From Ricinus communis (lineage: Eukaryota > Streptophyta > Magnoliopsida > Malpighiales > Euphorbiaceae): DNA of 64,000 bases. Shown here one piece after another: positions 13,231 through 25,205 of the stretch. The notes under the pieces were generated by a model. The model did no database searches. It had not been told where the DNA came from and worked only from the letters and a program-made list of their open reading frames with translations. Position numbers and translations under genes: made by a program. The stretch spans positions 17,793,001-17,857,000 of the forward strand of contig NC_063263.1 in NCBI RefSeq assembly GCF_019578655.1. Direction: 5' to 3'. The stretch's first letter is position 1. Every line of letters starts with the position of its first letter.

Positions 13231-14620
13231 TTGTCATTTCTAAAGAAGAGAGGAATATAAAATAACTAAAGGAATAATAAAAATCGAAAAATCTAAATAT
13301 ATAAAACCCAATTCAGGTCAAGCAATGCCCATTGGAGTAACTATACGTAATTGCCCTTTTATGAGGAGATTGGCTCCTATTGTCGTATTCAGATATGGTA
13401 TGGACATGTAGTTTCTTTCAATGAAGAAAACGGAGGTACCTCTCTTCATCCAACATTTTAATATGAGTTAATACTAATTGATATATATCAAAATTAGGAA
13501 TGCGGATTTGTATGCCGATCTCCGAATGGACGAACTAGTTACAATATAAAACCTACAAAAACAAAAATCAGGTGAAGAGTTCTAAGCGTGGTGGCTTGAA
13601 AGACTATTTCGATGGTCAAGTTAGTATTTGGATGAAGATTTATAGAAAGGTGTTTAAAGGGTATAAATTATCTTACCTTATCGGTGTTTTTCTTGTAATA
13701 TTTATAGTGTGGATAGCTTTGTAATAAATAATGCATAGTGGTGCTTTACTGATGGAGATAGTAGATTTTTATATTCACAAAAAAAGTGCTAGTCGTGGGT
13801 GTGACCAAGTATGTTATGGAGATTCGATTATCCTGATGTAAGATTTGGATGGACAAGTATATAGGAGTAAGCTATTACTCACCTTGGAATAACCATTTTA
13901 TACCAAGTTGTATTACTAATGATTTATGTTTTTATTACATGTGGTTATTCAAGCAATATAAGAATTAATTCTTTATATTTAAGAATATTTCTATTATCTT
14001 ATTTTATATGGGGCATCTTCTTTTCTTTTTTTCTTGTTATTGGCAGAAGCTGTTATGTAACAGAAGTTTAGAGGCATTTGAATTTTTGAAAATAAATCAT
14101 GCTTTATGTTTTAGTTTGTGTGGCATGTCCACAAATAATTAATTCATGATTAGAAAATAACTCCTCTGTTATTTTACCATAATATTTGGAATAATTGTAG
14201 ACCAAAACAATTTTTGGAGCTCGCTCTTTAGAACAAAATTAACTGGATTAAGCAAAATTAGAAGGAAAGAAAAAAAAACAAAAAGCAGTTGACTGGATTA
14301 CAGATTTGTCCGTTGTGCTACCGTCTGTACCTGACCATCTTCCAAGGCCATTTCAGTATTTTCACCAAAAATTGATGTCATCTGTCCGCAGTCATTTTTC
14401 CCATCGTAATCCCCGATCCCTATCTCGCTCGAGCTCTACCTAAAATTAAACAACCACTTACTAACCGTTGATTTACAGATTTCGATGAACTCAATCCAAC
14501 GGTCCCTACAGTCCAGCTTATTTATCCGCTTTAAACCTCGTAGAAAGCAAGACAATGCCGCTACCACAATTCACGCTCCATCGTAGATCCTCTTACTATT
14601 CCAGACCGAATCGGACAATT
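13231..14620. other. Intergenic upstream of H2B copy A
   Basis: Mixed-composition DNA. A patch at 13490-13900 is less AT-rich and may be an old retroelement scrap, but no domain is recognisable. The last 300 bases are the H2B promoter region. Confidence 0.4.
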
Positions 14621-14629
14621 TCAATATCT

Positions 14630-14694
14630 CCACGTCATCAATCCGCATGAAATCCCACCAACCAATACCATTCCATCTCAGCTTTTTATATAAA
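14630..14694 (+). promoter_or_regulatory. Histone type I element, CCAAT and TATA box of H2B-A
   Basis: CCACGTCATCAATCCGCAT at 14630-14648 closely matches the plant histone type I element CCACGTCANCGATCCGCG, a hexamer ACGTCA joined to an octamer-like half that drives S-phase expression. An ACCAAT box follows at about 14661, and a TATA box TTTTTATATAAAC at 14682-14694, 102 bases before the ATG. Confidence 0.8.
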
Positions 14695-14795
14695 CAAGCC
14701 CAAACGCTCTCAACAACAAAATATCTCTTATCCCAAATTGTTATCGCTTTCCTTTCTCTCTAAAAAGTAAACCCTATCTCTCTCTGAAAAAGGAA

Positions 14796-15242
14796 ATGGC
14801 ACCAAAGACGGAGAAGAAACCAGCAGAGAAGAAGCCAGCGGAGGAGAAAAAGACGGTGGCGGAGAAAGCACCGGCAGAGAAGAAACCAAAGGCCGGAAAG
14901 AAACTACCAAAGGAAGGAGGAGCAGCGGCGGCTGGGGACAAGAAAAAGAAGAGAACGAAGAAGAGCATAGAAACATACAAGATCTATATATTCAAGGTGT
15001 TGAAACAAGTGCATCCTGATATTGGGATCTCAAGCAAGGCTATGGGAATTATGAACTCATTTATAAATGATATATTCGAGAAGCTTGCACAAGAAGCATC
15101 GAGGCTTGCGAGGTATAACAAGAAGCCAACTATCACTTCTAGGGAGATTCAGACTGCTGTTAGATTGGTGTTGCCGGGTGAATTGGCGAAGCACGCAGTA
15201 TCTGAGGGTACTAAGGCTGTAACAAAATTTACTAGCTCTTGA
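14796..15242 (+). CDS. Histone H2B, copy A (148 aa, single exon)
   Basis: Core histone H2B, which pairs with H2A in the nucleosome. The N-terminal tail (about residues 1-55) is a Lys/Ala/Pro/Glu-rich run of A-E-K-K-P-like repeats, as in plant H2B. The histone fold begins near [12 protein letters not shown] and continues through [11 protein letters not shown]. The protein ends A-V-T-K-F-T-S-S; Lys144 corresponds to the H2B mono-ubiquitination lysine. No intron, as usual for plant H2B. The ATG follows a histone promoter with TATA box, so the start is secure. It differs from copy B (58620-59066) at four residues: 3, 5, 57 and 100. Confidence 0.97.
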   Translation: MAPKTEKKPAEKKPAEEKKTVAEKAPAEKKPKAGKKLPKEGGAAAAGDKKKKRTKKSIETYKIYIFKVLKQVHPDIGISSKAMGIMNSFINDIFEKLAQEASRLARYNKKPTITSREIQTAVRLVLPGELAKHAVSEGTKAVTKFTSS

Positions 15243-15987
15243 ATTTGACGATGAATGAGGGCTTTGTTTTGTGTGTATTGCTGTCTAGGGTTAGGGTTTA
15301 GGTGTTAGTAGATTTGGGATTTTTATGATTTCTAGCTTTTGTTTTATTTTTTTGAAAAATTTATGTTTGGTGTTTGTAATTGAAGGTTGGATCTACCCGA
15401 TCCTGAATTCCTGATGTTTCTAGTATTGTTAAAAATGGAATGAAATACAAAATTTGCCCATTTATGTACCTGTTTTTCAATTATTTTTTTATGTTTAAAT
15501 TCTTAGCGTGAAAACAGGCGCTCTTAAAGTAAGGTCAAAATTATTGTGATCGTCTGAACGGAGCTCATGGATGATGGTTTAACTGTTGCTCGAATATGTA
15601 CTTGCACTGTAACAGCGCATGCTGTGCTCTGCCCTCTTGTTTACTTTTGTTAAGTAACAGTGTGTGAAGGCTAGGGAAATGGGCGAATGTCAAGATATGT
15701 ATGGGTGCGTTGTCAAGGATATCTGAAAGTGTCAGGTTAGACCTTCTAATAAGAAAAGATCAGATGGTTGCCAAGCACTAGACAATCCAACAGTGTTGTG
15801 CAACTCAAGACACTGAGTGTTCATGAATCTATTGTATAATTACTCGCAGAACATGACAACAAAATTAAACTACAATTGCAATAGAGAAACCCGCAATTTG
15901 TTTGAAGTTACCAAATAGAGAGAACAGTTGAAAAACTATTCTATCATAAATATTCAATTGGCAAACAAATGGTCACTAGAGATATCT
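15243..15987. other. 3' region of H2B-A and intergenic
   Basis: H2B 3' untranslated sequence runs to about 15460. The remainder lies between two convergent genes (H2B-A and RRM-A) and should hold both 3' ends. No other feature recognised. Confidence 0.5.
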
Positions 15988-18008
15988 TCAAGCGCTTGCA
16001 TCTTCGCCTGAGTTTATACTTTTTGCAACTTCCACAAATAGCAGTCTTCCATCAACTATCTGTTCGATTAACACCCACCCCTCCGTACATGCATATGGGA
16101 ATAAAGGAGGAAAAAGATAAGCGCTTTGTGGTAAGTATTTACATCCACAGAAGACAATATAAACACATTTTGACAGCACATGTTGGAGGATGTGTAAACA
16201 TTTAAAATTTCTTTTCTAGCAACCTGATGTAACTAAGATAAACTGAATCCTGAACTCCAAAGAAAATCTTTAACATGAAATAATCTTTCCTTACTAGTCA
16301 AAATATGATTAGGTTGAGAGCTCCAAGCCTCCTACTACTTTCTAGTTTCTAGGATAACAAGTTTTAATTAAGAAATCCGAGCAACAATATGCTTGATGAC
16401 GAAAATGTGAAATGTTGTTCAGCAAACAACAGAATAAAATTCTTGACCCTGTTCCAATAGCATAAACCTGGCCTGCTAGGAGATTTCCAGTATTTCCCGT
16501 TGAGCAGACTGCAAATACAAACCATATCTGCCATCCAGCAACATGAGCACTAAGACCAACCCCCCAAATTACAAAGGATATTTTTGCTCTAGCAGTTTTG
16601 GGGCTCTGATTTAGGGGTCAAATATCCGAAGCAATTCAACTAACTAAAACTAATCAATATAAACTAATGGCATATGCAGCCTAATCAAGTTGAGGCATGT
16701 TGGGAAATCAATTCCAAACTTTGTGAACTATAACTTCAACAAGTTTAAGTTACAAATTAAAATTAAATCTCAGAATGAGCTCAGATATGCAAAACCGTAT
16801 ATTGGAATAAAAAACTATTTCCATCCAAACATTACAATAAGGAATTTGGAGAGCAGAAATCCAACAATGCTCAGAAAAACAGCAAAATTAAAAAACTATA
16901 TCCCTAAATGTAGCAGTTTTGGGATTTTAAACAGTTGTTCTCAATTAATTGGTAGCTAGAGGTATAAATGTCTCGCACAACCAAGTCATTAGATATTCTA
17001 CAAATCTGAAGGACAATTGTGCCATGTTATTTTATTTATATGCTAAAACAAAATAGTCTCTTATAATATAGCAATATTATAAAAAAGACCCAGATTACCA
17101 GGGCAGCTTCCAATAAGTAATTAGCACAGAAGACACCACTTTTGTTCAAATTATTTGGTTTCCCCAGCAGATGAATTTTGAAGCATTCACACTGATAATA
17201 CATTAACAGAAAGAAAAGAATCCAATACAAGAAAATAAACTATGCGATCAGAGAAACAAGGAATTCAACTTCTTAGGGACCATAATTTCACCAAACAACT
17301 TTATTATATGTAAGAGCTAAGTTCAAGTATGCTCTTGCATTCATATTTATTGAAACTGAAGAGTGGATGAACTTGTAGATATGAAAAATCGAATCACTAT
17401 AATCAACACTTCAAAATTAGTAAGCCTTGCATAATTTCAACCGAATGTCCAACTTACTTAATTTCCATTAGTGGGACCAATCAATTCAACACTTGTAATT
17501 ACTTTCATTGAGCTTCCAGCAAGTTTAACACAGAGTAATCAACATTCAAACCAAAAAAAATTCAGTCAATAAATAAAGGAAGAATTTCTTAAGAAATGAA
17601 AGTGATAATTACCCTGCCATTCATGGCCTTCAAGGCCTTCTGTGCTTGGCTCTCTGAATCAAAGGTAACAAAGCCAAAACCTTTAGGCTTTTGAGTTCTT
17701 GGATCAAGAACTAGCCTAGCTACAAAAACACCCATTAAAATAAAAACTCTAAAATTCAATTAAAAGATCACAATTCTCAGAAAATTCATTCCAAGTAACC
17801 GAGATTACCTTCTTTTACAATTCCGAATGGCGAAAACAACTTTTCCAATTTCTGATTTGTGGTATAGCATGATAATCCTTGAAAAAAGAAAACAAATAAA
17901 GAAAACAAGAATTAAAGCAACTACTTATAACTCGCGTTATAATTCATAAAGAAGAGAGAAAGAGACTGAACTGCCAACAAAGAGCTGCGAGCCGAGTCTT
18001 ATTGCCAT
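15988..18008 (-). CDS. Small single-RRM RNA-binding protein (RRM-A, 94 aa, four exons)
   Basis: A protein made almost entirely of one RNA recognition motif. Exons on the minus strand are 18008-17972, 17877-17809, 17719-17613 and 16059-15988, totalling 285 nt; all introns are GT..AG. RNP2 is L-F-V-G-R-L (residues 9-14) and RNP1 is K-G-F-G-F-V-T-F (48-55). The C-terminus I-V-D-G-R-L-L-F-V-E-V-A-K completes the beta-4 strand, followed by a short acidic tail. It resembles the plant small RNA-binding proteins, which are often organellar, though no clear targeting leader is visible. Intron 3 is long (1.55 kb). Exons 2 and 3 (69 and 107 nt) match RRM-B exactly in length and phase, so the two genes are paralogues. 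Confidence 0.88.
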
Positions 18009-18059
18009 TTTCTTCTGCGTTTCAAAACTTTCTGAGTAACTGAACGGCGCTGAGGAAAG

Positions 18060-18908
18060 ACAACTGACTTATTATTATTAAAAAACAAAAAGGATTTCTA
18101 AAAAAAAATGTCAGAGGGTAATTACTACTTCGTCCCTCGAGATGTGGCCTAATTTACTAGTAGATTCCTGTAGGCTGTATTTCTAGAATTAAATTAAAGT
18201 GTTCTCCAATGTTCTTTTTTAATAAATTAATCACTTGTTCGTTAAGTTTGATTGTTTTACCTTCTAAATGAAATTAAATATTAAAATTAATTTTAAAGTT
18301 TAATAATTTATAATATCATTATTTAATTATAAAATTATAATTTAAAAAATTATTAATTTAAATAAGATTAATTTATTATAATTATTAATTATATATCTTT
18401 TCTATTTTAAAAAATATCACATTCTATAATTGCCAAGAAAAATTATAAAATATTTTTTATATTTATCTCTTTATTTTTTTTATCTCTTTTCTTATATGAA
18501 TGATAGATTTGTGAGAGTACAAACTGAAAAGAGACAAGTTTTTCTATATTAATAATATAACACATATTGTGTGTATATATATATATATATTAATTTTTGA
18601 GATCTAAATTTTTTTTAATATATATACTTATATTTTTACATATAAGATATTTGTTTTGATATATATACTTATTTTTTTACATATAATAATTTAAATTTAT
18701 TTGTAATTCTATTAATTTATAAATTATATTACTAATTAAATATAATTTTAATTTGATCTTAAGAAATAACATATTAATTATATTTTAATATTATATTAAC
18801 TAATAAATTAATTTTTAATTAGATAATACTTTTAATTTTTTAAGAAATAGCATATTAAATTATATTTTTAATATTATATTCATTAATAGATCAATTTTTA
18901 TGGTTAAT
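18060..18908. other. AT-rich intergenic region
   Basis: Dense AT tracts, including TA repeats near 18568. The ACATATTAATTATATTTTAATATTATATTAAC-type wording recurs many times here and at 20280-20700 as a low-complexity repeat. No gene recognised. Confidence 0.5.
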
Positions 18909-20191
18909 TACAGTTCGATTCGGTGCTATTTTCAGTTGTAAAAATTTAAAAAAAAAATAACTTTAGTCTCATCTTTAATCATATACATTTAGAAAAAATA
19001 TGATTACCAACCTAAAGAAAGTAGCATGGAAATTTAAATTAGAATTGCAATCACATTCTTGAACAACCTGTTTTGCAATTCAGTCACTTGCAAGTATAAT
19101 AATTCATTTAATGTTCAAATACAAACTATTATATGGTACTAATAGCATAAAAATATTTTGCAGATGGCAATCATTAAAACAAAATATTTTTCATAGTTGC
19201 ATCCAACAATCTACCTATCAAAAATAAAAATAAAAAAGTAAAAAAGAAAAGAAAAATAGTCGGGACTAAGTAATGACGGCACAGTTATGGAAAGAGAGAG
19301 CGCTAAAGAGGAAGACGTCTACGCGAGCCAATTCTTCCTTTTACCTTTCTGCAAGCCAATTATGCGTGGCGCTAAAGAGGAAGACGTCTAGGCGAGCCAA
19401 TTTTTTCCTTCTTCCTTTTGATTTTCTGTATAGAATTTTGCCTTAGAGATTTTGTCTTTCTGAATTGAAAATTAAGAGGTGTGGCGGTGTGTTCTAAAGA
19501 GAGACGTCTACGCGAGTGAATTTCTTCCTTCTTTCTTTTGATTTTCTGTCCACAAATTTGCCTTAGGGATTTTGTCTTTATGAATTGCAAAATGAGAGGT
19601 GCGGTGATGTTTCTAAAGAGGAAGACCGTGTGTTCAAATTGTTAGGTGTAGACTTGTAGTATGTGGTAAGAAAATGTATTAGAGTTAAGTTAGTAGATAG
19701 TGAATTATAAATTTAGTATTAGAATAATGTTTATTAGTATCAGTATACTACATGATATATTAATATATAAATTTTTTTTATAGAGTATAAAATATATTAT
19801 AATATTATAGTTATTTTTAATATGTAGTATTCTTTTTCTTATTTCGATAATAATTGCTTGAATTATATAAAATGATAAATATCAAATAATTTTTTTATAG
19901 AGTATAAAGTAATTTTTAATATTATAGTTGTTTTTAATAGGTATTATTTATATAATATTTAATTATTAATAAATATATGTAAAAAATCAGTTCTACGGTT
20001 TGGTCCGGATCAATACAAGACAGATCGGTTATGGTATAGTTTTTACTAAAGAACCAGTACCATACCGTAATAGAAAAAAATTCGGATCAATTCAATTCGG
20101 TTATAAAAGATTTCAGTTATTTCGGTTCTGGTATTTTTCGGTATGGTTATTCGGTTTAGGCGGAAATCACCGAGATCCATACTCAGCCCTA
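18909..20191 (+). mobile_element. hAT-type non-autonomous element (copy 2, 5'-truncated)
   Basis: Aligns by eye with 33670-34971 of copy 3 over nearly its whole length, from TTCGGTGCTATTTTC to the right terminus GATCCATACTCAGCCCTA. The first ~130 bases, including the left terminus, are missing. The internal region has no transposase; frames within it are chance. It contains imperfect internal repeats, listed separately. Confidence 0.7.
19301..19640 (+). repeat. Internal imperfect tandem repeats of the hAT element
   Basis: The motif CTAAAGAGGAAGACGTCTA recurs, with variation, at about 19303, 19372, 19494 and 19613 (spacings 69, 122 and 119). Each is followed by CGAG..AATT..TTCCTT and then a TTTTGATTTTCTG block. 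The same arrangement is kept in copy 3 at 34070-34400, so the repeats belong to the element. Confidence 0.75.
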
Positions 20192-21055
20192 TTTGACACA
20201 TAAGATTCAAGCTTATGTATAATTTTATAGTTTTTTCTATTAATTTATTGATTCAAAAGTTACATTTCTAATTAAATACTGACTCTAATCCTAAAAAAAT
20301 ACCATATTAATTATATTTTAATATTATATTAACTAATAAAATAGTTTCATAATCAGATAATGATACTAATTATATCCTAAGAAATTACATATTAATTATT
20401 TTTTAATATTATATTAACTATATTAGTTATATTTTAATATTACATTAGCTAATAAAATAATTTTATAATCATATAATATACTAATTCTATCCTAATAAAT
20501 AACATATTAATTATATTTTAATATTATATTAACTAATAAATTTTTTGTAATTAGATAATAATTCTAATTCTAGAAAATAACATCTTGAATTATATTTTTA
20601 ATATTATATTTAATAATAAATTAATTTCTTAATTACATAATAAAAATTTAATTCTAAGAAATTAGTAATATCAATTATATTGATATATTAATTTATATAA
20701 TATAAAAATTAATTAATAAACAATTTTTATATTATTGTATTAAAAAAAATTTAAAATCTTAAAAAAATAAGTATATTTAAAAATAGTTAATTTGTTATTA
20801 TTTCTTAAAATTTTATAAATTAATATTATATATTTAAAATTTTATTAAATTGTATCTGTTAACTTGATTTTATAACTAAAATAATAATAACAGTTATACA
20901 ACTCACGGATAAACGACTAGTTTAATTATAAATTCAATTACTTGGTAACGTAGACATTGCTACCTCATTATCAATTCGCTCTTCCTTGTTATATGTTCTT
21001 GATAGATACACAGCCTAATATTTTGCTATAAGAGTTCTCAATTCCATTCAACCTT
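20192..21055. other. Low-complexity AT-rich repeats
   Basis: Repeated wording of the type CATATTAATTATATTTTAATATTATATTAACTAATAAA occurs at 20300-20640, as in 18730-18900 on the other side of hAT copy 2. The hAT element appears to sit inside this tandemly reiterated AT-rich sequence. No gene. Confidence 0.55.
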
Positions 21056-21059
21056 TCTT

Positions 21060-21770
21060 CTACTCTCTAGTTGAATCATCAGCTCCCAGACTTTGGCACT
21101 GATTGATTGGGTTGTATAGGGACTAGATTTTATTTGATAGTTAACTAGCTCCCAAATTAGGGTCCCAAAACTAACACAAGAAAACTAACCATAATCATTT
21201 GGTAGGCTGTTACATTTTACTAAATAGAAGACATTGATTGATTTATAAAGGGAATAGTTGATTTTAGTGAAAACTTCCATGACCTTATCAAACCCAATCT
21301 GTGATGTGGGAAAATTGTCAAGAATTTGTTGTTACGAGTGCAATATTTCTCAGTCTGTCATTAATCACATTGTTGTTTTTTCCTAAATACATTTTAAATG
21401 AACTTGTGCACTGCAGAGTACTAATTTGCTCCTCTTTCTTGTGCTTTTGTTTCTTTCTTGGTCACTTTTCTAGCTTGAAATTCTGAACAGTTTCATTCCT
21501 GGAAACTGCTATCCGTAGGACTGTAGGAGGGTTATACCCATCTCTTTCAGCTTTCAGTTGGAAAATGAACAAAACCACGAAATGATCGATGGTGGAATGA
21601 ATGCATTCTCTGACAATTGTTTGTCCATGCTATAGTGTCTATGCCTTTGTTGTTTGAGCTCAACTCCAAATTGCACGCAAGTTTCTCTATCACAATTGTA
21701 GTTAATTGTTATGTTTCAAGTTCCGACAGTAAATAAACAGTGATTGTATGATCACGTGTTTACAAAATTT
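21060..21770. repeat. Segmental duplication block A
   Basis: Colinear, diverged similarity to 26480-27310. Shared landmarks include CCCAAATTAGG..AAACTAA..AAAACTAACC (21150), ACTTCCATGACC..AAGAATTTGTTGTTA (21270-21335), the TTTCTTGGTCACTTTTCTAGCTTGAA stretch (21453) and TTTGTTGTTTGAGCTC (21647). Further similarity continues at about 23340-23500 against 27540-27720. No protein is supported in either copy. Confidence 0.7.
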
Positions 21771-22660
21771 TGTAGAAAATATGTCTTTGAAGGACAATGC
21801 AGCTACAAATAAAGACATCAACTTTGAAGGTTTAGGTTCATAATATCGGTCCTCTTAGTAATAATATATAAAAACATAAACAAATGTTGGAATTAGAAAT
21901 CAAAACTCAACAACAATTAATAAGAGTAACATAAAAATATATGAACAACAAAATAACAAAATAAGATACCGATATAAGAAAAATAAGACGCTAATAATTT
22001 TAAAAATTTGAATTCAATGAAAAACATCAAAGCATAAATTTTACATACCATCATAAGGAGATTGAGATACCAATGAAGAGAAATTAAAACATCAAAAATT
22101 TGAATAAATTTGTTCCTCATCATTGGTGTTTGATAATAATATGACATATGGTTTTTAGGATAAAATAAATCAACACAGTTGATAAACATCACAACAATTG
22201 TACTAGCAAACTTGAAGTATGTTTGAGTTTTATCACACTTGAAACTAAAAAAAAGAAGAGAGAATAATCTTTTTCACATCTTGAATGAAAGAAATATATT
22301 TAATATATATAGCGAATGACTAATATAGAGAAATGACTTTTAATATATCTTGACACCTTTTATATATCATGATTAATTATAATTACTCCATCACTTTTGG
22401 TATATTTTCTGATTAATTCACCATTAATTTATGCCTTTTGACATATCATATGATTTTTGATATTTCATGACTTTTTTATATTAATACTCAATGAATATTA
22501 ATTTATCATTCACCTATAATTCATTTTTAAGTGGACATTCTTCAAAACGAGTCATTCTATGTCTCACAGATATTGTCAATTTTTCAACAATTTCATCCTT
22601 AACCCAGGATGACTAAGTTACTTTAAGGAAGTTTATTTGTGATGAGTTTATTTCTTGGAT
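21771..22660. other. Intergenic, probable insertion relative to block B
   Basis: No counterpart is seen between the homologous stretches of block B, so this is likely inserted DNA. It is AT-rich. The minus-strand frame at 21917-22192 is hydrophobic low complexity and not credible. Confidence 0.4.
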
Positions 22661-22663
22661 AAA

Positions 22664-23205
22664 TCATAAATGGGATAAGTACAAAAAAAGTATTTTATAT
22701 TTCACTATTTTACAATTTTAAGTGTTTTTTTTTTCAGATAAAAATAAATATGCAGTTATAAATTATAACCATAAAAGTATTTCGCTCACAAAAGATTTTG
22801 ATTGGTAAGGATATTCATTTTTATTCCAATTAATCATAATTATCATGTTGCTCGTATTTGATAACGTAATTTTAGAATTTAACAATTCTTATTTTCATCA
22901 ATTATCGTTAAATCGTAATTTAAAAAATTATTGATCTAATGTTAAATAACAAAAATAAAAATTATTAAGTTATAAACTCATATTATTAAATATGAATAAT
23001 ATAATAATATGATAATTTATCAAAATAAAAATAGATAAATCATTATCAGAATGAGATATCTTTTATCATAATTTATAATGAGATATCTTTTATCATAATT
23101 TATATTCACGTAACTCTCTATCTTAAAAAAAACACATAATTAAAATTATAAATCAGTGAACCAGAAAGCACTTTTTTTTTGTACTAATCCCATCATAAAT
23201 TTACC
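22664..23205. mobile_element. Foldback element, copy 1
   Basis: A roughly 540-bp element with long inverted arms. It begins ATAAATGGGATAAGTACAAA and ends with the inverted equivalent TTTGTACTAATCCCATCATA. Each arm then carries a poly-T/A stretch and ATAAATTATAA-type words. It contains a short internal direct duplication (GAGATATCTTTTATCATAATTTATA at about 23052 and 23080). The same family occurs at 60842-61385. No coding capacity. Confidence 0.65.
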
Positions 23206-24038
23206 AAGACTTGTAATTTCATAGAAGATCATGATATTCAAGCAGCCGGGTTCATGATATATTATTTAGTTCAATTCCTGCATTTAATTATTTCATGGAA
23301 CAGTGTACTATGAGAAAGATCATGACCCTTGCATACCCTTCCTCTTCAAAGTTTTATCTTGTGGTTTGCTTGTTTTTGTTTCTTTGGTACTTTAATTCAT
23401 TATATATATCGTGGTTAAAACATAATAAGAAAACCTCGTGCGTGTACTTTTGTTAATTTTACCAAGAACACCAACTGTCAAACCATGTCATCTTCATAAA
23501 CAAAAACAAGATCGTATTTGTAAAGATAAAAACCTGCCGTTCTTTCTTTTTTCTCAAAGCGGTTGTATCACTCGCAAGATCGCAGTAGATTGCACCCAAA
23601 CATATGCTCAGAATGGAGTTCAAAGTGCAAACCCCTAGCAAAGCTTGGGGAATATAAGCATCAATACATGTGGACAACATTACAGAAAAAGAAGGTGCAC
23701 TTTAAGAAGGTTCCATCCATTAACACTTTGTAGTCCAAAATTGCAAAAGCAAAGGCATTTCATGAATTAGCAATTAACTAGCATCATGCAACCACCAATC
23801 GCCAAAACAGTAAAATGATGATTGAAGGAGTTGCAAAAGAAATAATGAAAAGCAGAAACATGTAGTTTCATCTATTAATCTGAGATGCCACATTCTAGCA
23901 GTAGTACTACATACTTTAAAAAAAAAAAAAAAATTAAAGTTCGCCTACACATCATCAACAAAATAAGATCAACCATGAAACCCAAAATTACATACAACAG
24001 GAGAAGCTTCTTGAGCTTTCTATGGTGAGACAAACTTT
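23206..24038. other. Intergenic and H2A.W-A 3' region
   Basis: 23340-23520 matches block B at 27540-27720. From about 23730 the sequence matches 35880-36190 downstream of H2A copy B (GTAGTCCAAA..TTGCA and the TAGTTTCATCTATTAATCT stretch), so it is shared 3' flank or 3'UTR of the duplicated histone gene. Frames at 23438-23680 are not credible genes. Confidence 0.5.
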
Positions 24039-24838
24039 TTAAGCCTTCTTTGGTGACTTGGTAGCCTTGGAGGGAGACTTGGTGGGTTCTTTGGTAGCTT
24101 TCTCAGTCTTTTTAGGCAAGAGAACAGGATTAATATTAGGCAAGACTCCTCCATGAGCAATGGTAACACCGGCTAGCAATTTTCCAAGTTCCTCATCGTT
24201 TCTCACAGCAAGCAATACATGTCTTGGTATTATCCTGTTCTTCTTGTTGTCTCTTGCTGCATTCCCTGCCAACTCCAATACCTTCGCATAACCAACAGAA
24301 AACATCATATTAGAATTTCGATTTTAGCTAGCAATCACAGCCCCATTCCACATCATACCGAAGATACCATTTGGACCAAAATCCCCAAATTCAACACAGA
24401 ATCACAATTTATTACCAATAACCAACTGATAAACAATCAAAACAGCTAAATCCCTAGGTACCAAAAACTACACTGAAAACATGGGAAAATCAAACCTGAT
24501 CTTAAGACCAATTAAAATAACATCCCATCGTTTTTCTAGTAGTCAAACATACATTTTAGATCAAAACACTAATCGAAAAAACCCAGATGCCAAATCAATC
24601 AAAAAAGAGAAATGGGTGTTTGACTTACTTCAGCAGCTAAGTACTCAAGAACAGCAGCCATGTAAACAGGAGCACCAGTACCAACCCGCTGTGCATATCT
24701 TCCCTTCTTCAAGTACCTCCCAATTCTTCCAACTGGAAACTGAAGACCGGCTCTCACTGACCGAGTTACCGGTTTCTTCTTCGGACCCCCACCTTTCCTT
24801 CCTCCCGCTCCCTTTTTCACTTTCCCTCCTGACTCCAT
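24039..24838 (-). CDS. Histone H2A.W, copy A (150 aa, two exons)
   Basis: Heterochromatin-type H2A variant. Exons on the minus strand are 24838-24629 (70 codons) and 24281-24039, joined as L-A-A-E|V-L-E-L-A-G-N across a 347-nt GT..AG intron. The N-terminus is [15 protein letters not shown]. The histone fold includes [20 protein letters not shown] and N-D-E-E-L-G-K-L-L. The tail carries SPSK (139-142) and SPKK (146-149) ahead of the final Ala; SPKK-type motifs mark plant H2A.W, which compacts pericentromeric chromatin. The MESGGKVKK start matches known H2A.W proteins. The protein differs from copy B only at residue 3 (Ser versus Thr). Confidence 0.95.
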
Positions 24839-24950
24839 TTCTCCAATAAGATCCGACCCGTTTAAAATACACAAAATAGAAAATCACAAATTATAAAAAA
24901 TAATAATTCTTGATAGCGCATAGCGGTGTAGGAATCGGGTTATGAACTGG

Positions 24951-25095
24951 TTTTATAATATAGTGCGGTGTCTCTGGAATTGGGAGTGTTTGAGGTGGAA
25001 AGTGTGGGAGTATGGAGACGGTTGGATTAGTGTCTAATCGATGGCTGAGGGTTGTTCAGGGGGCTATCCGCGTCATTTCAATTGGACCAATAGGA
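24951..25095 (-). promoter_or_regulatory. H2A.W-A promoter: TATA, octamer-like and CCAAT elements
   Basis: Read on the minus strand, ATTGGTCCAATTG (about 25093-25081) is followed by ATGACGCGGATAG (about 25076-25064), which contains an ACGC-GGAT octamer-like histone motif. A TATA-like TATTATAAAACC lies at about 24963-24951, some 115 bases before the ATG. The same elements in the same order occur at copy B (37206-37346), while the spacers between have changed. Confidence 0.7.
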
Positions 25096-25170
25096 AGCGA
25101 GAACTTGTGAATTAATATGTAGAAGAAATTTTCACCTGCATTTTTTGAACTTTTAACTTTCCCACTGAAG

Positions 25171-25171
<1 letters not shown>

Positions 25172-25202
<31 letters not shown>
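25172..25202. repeat. (AT)n microsatellite
   Basis: About 15 AT units just upstream of the H2A.W-A promoter, absent from the equivalent place at copy B. Confidence 0.9.

Positions 25203-25205
<3 letters not shown>

Noticed and set aside
14728..14980. Minus-strand Ser/Pro/Phe-rich frames
   Set aside because: Antisense shadows of the lysine-rich H2B tail; the same shadows appear at 58484-58838.
15988..16179. 63-codon minus frame as an independent gene
   Set aside because: Only its last 24 codons are meaningful: they are exon 4 of RRM-A, behind an AACAG acceptor at 16060. The rest is intron.
19372..19590. 72-codon minus frame with repeated basic peptide
   Set aside because: It is produced by the internal tandem repeats of the hAT element and is not open in copy 3.
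19301..19640. Regularly spaced repeats considered as a CRISPR-like array
   Set aside because: Spacing is unequal (69, 122, 119), the repeats are imperfect, the genome is a plant's, and the same repeats occur in another copy of the transposon.
23438..23680. Overlapping plus and minus frames of 66-73 codons
   Set aside because: Not conserved in the duplicated block B, with no recognisable motif or splice structure.
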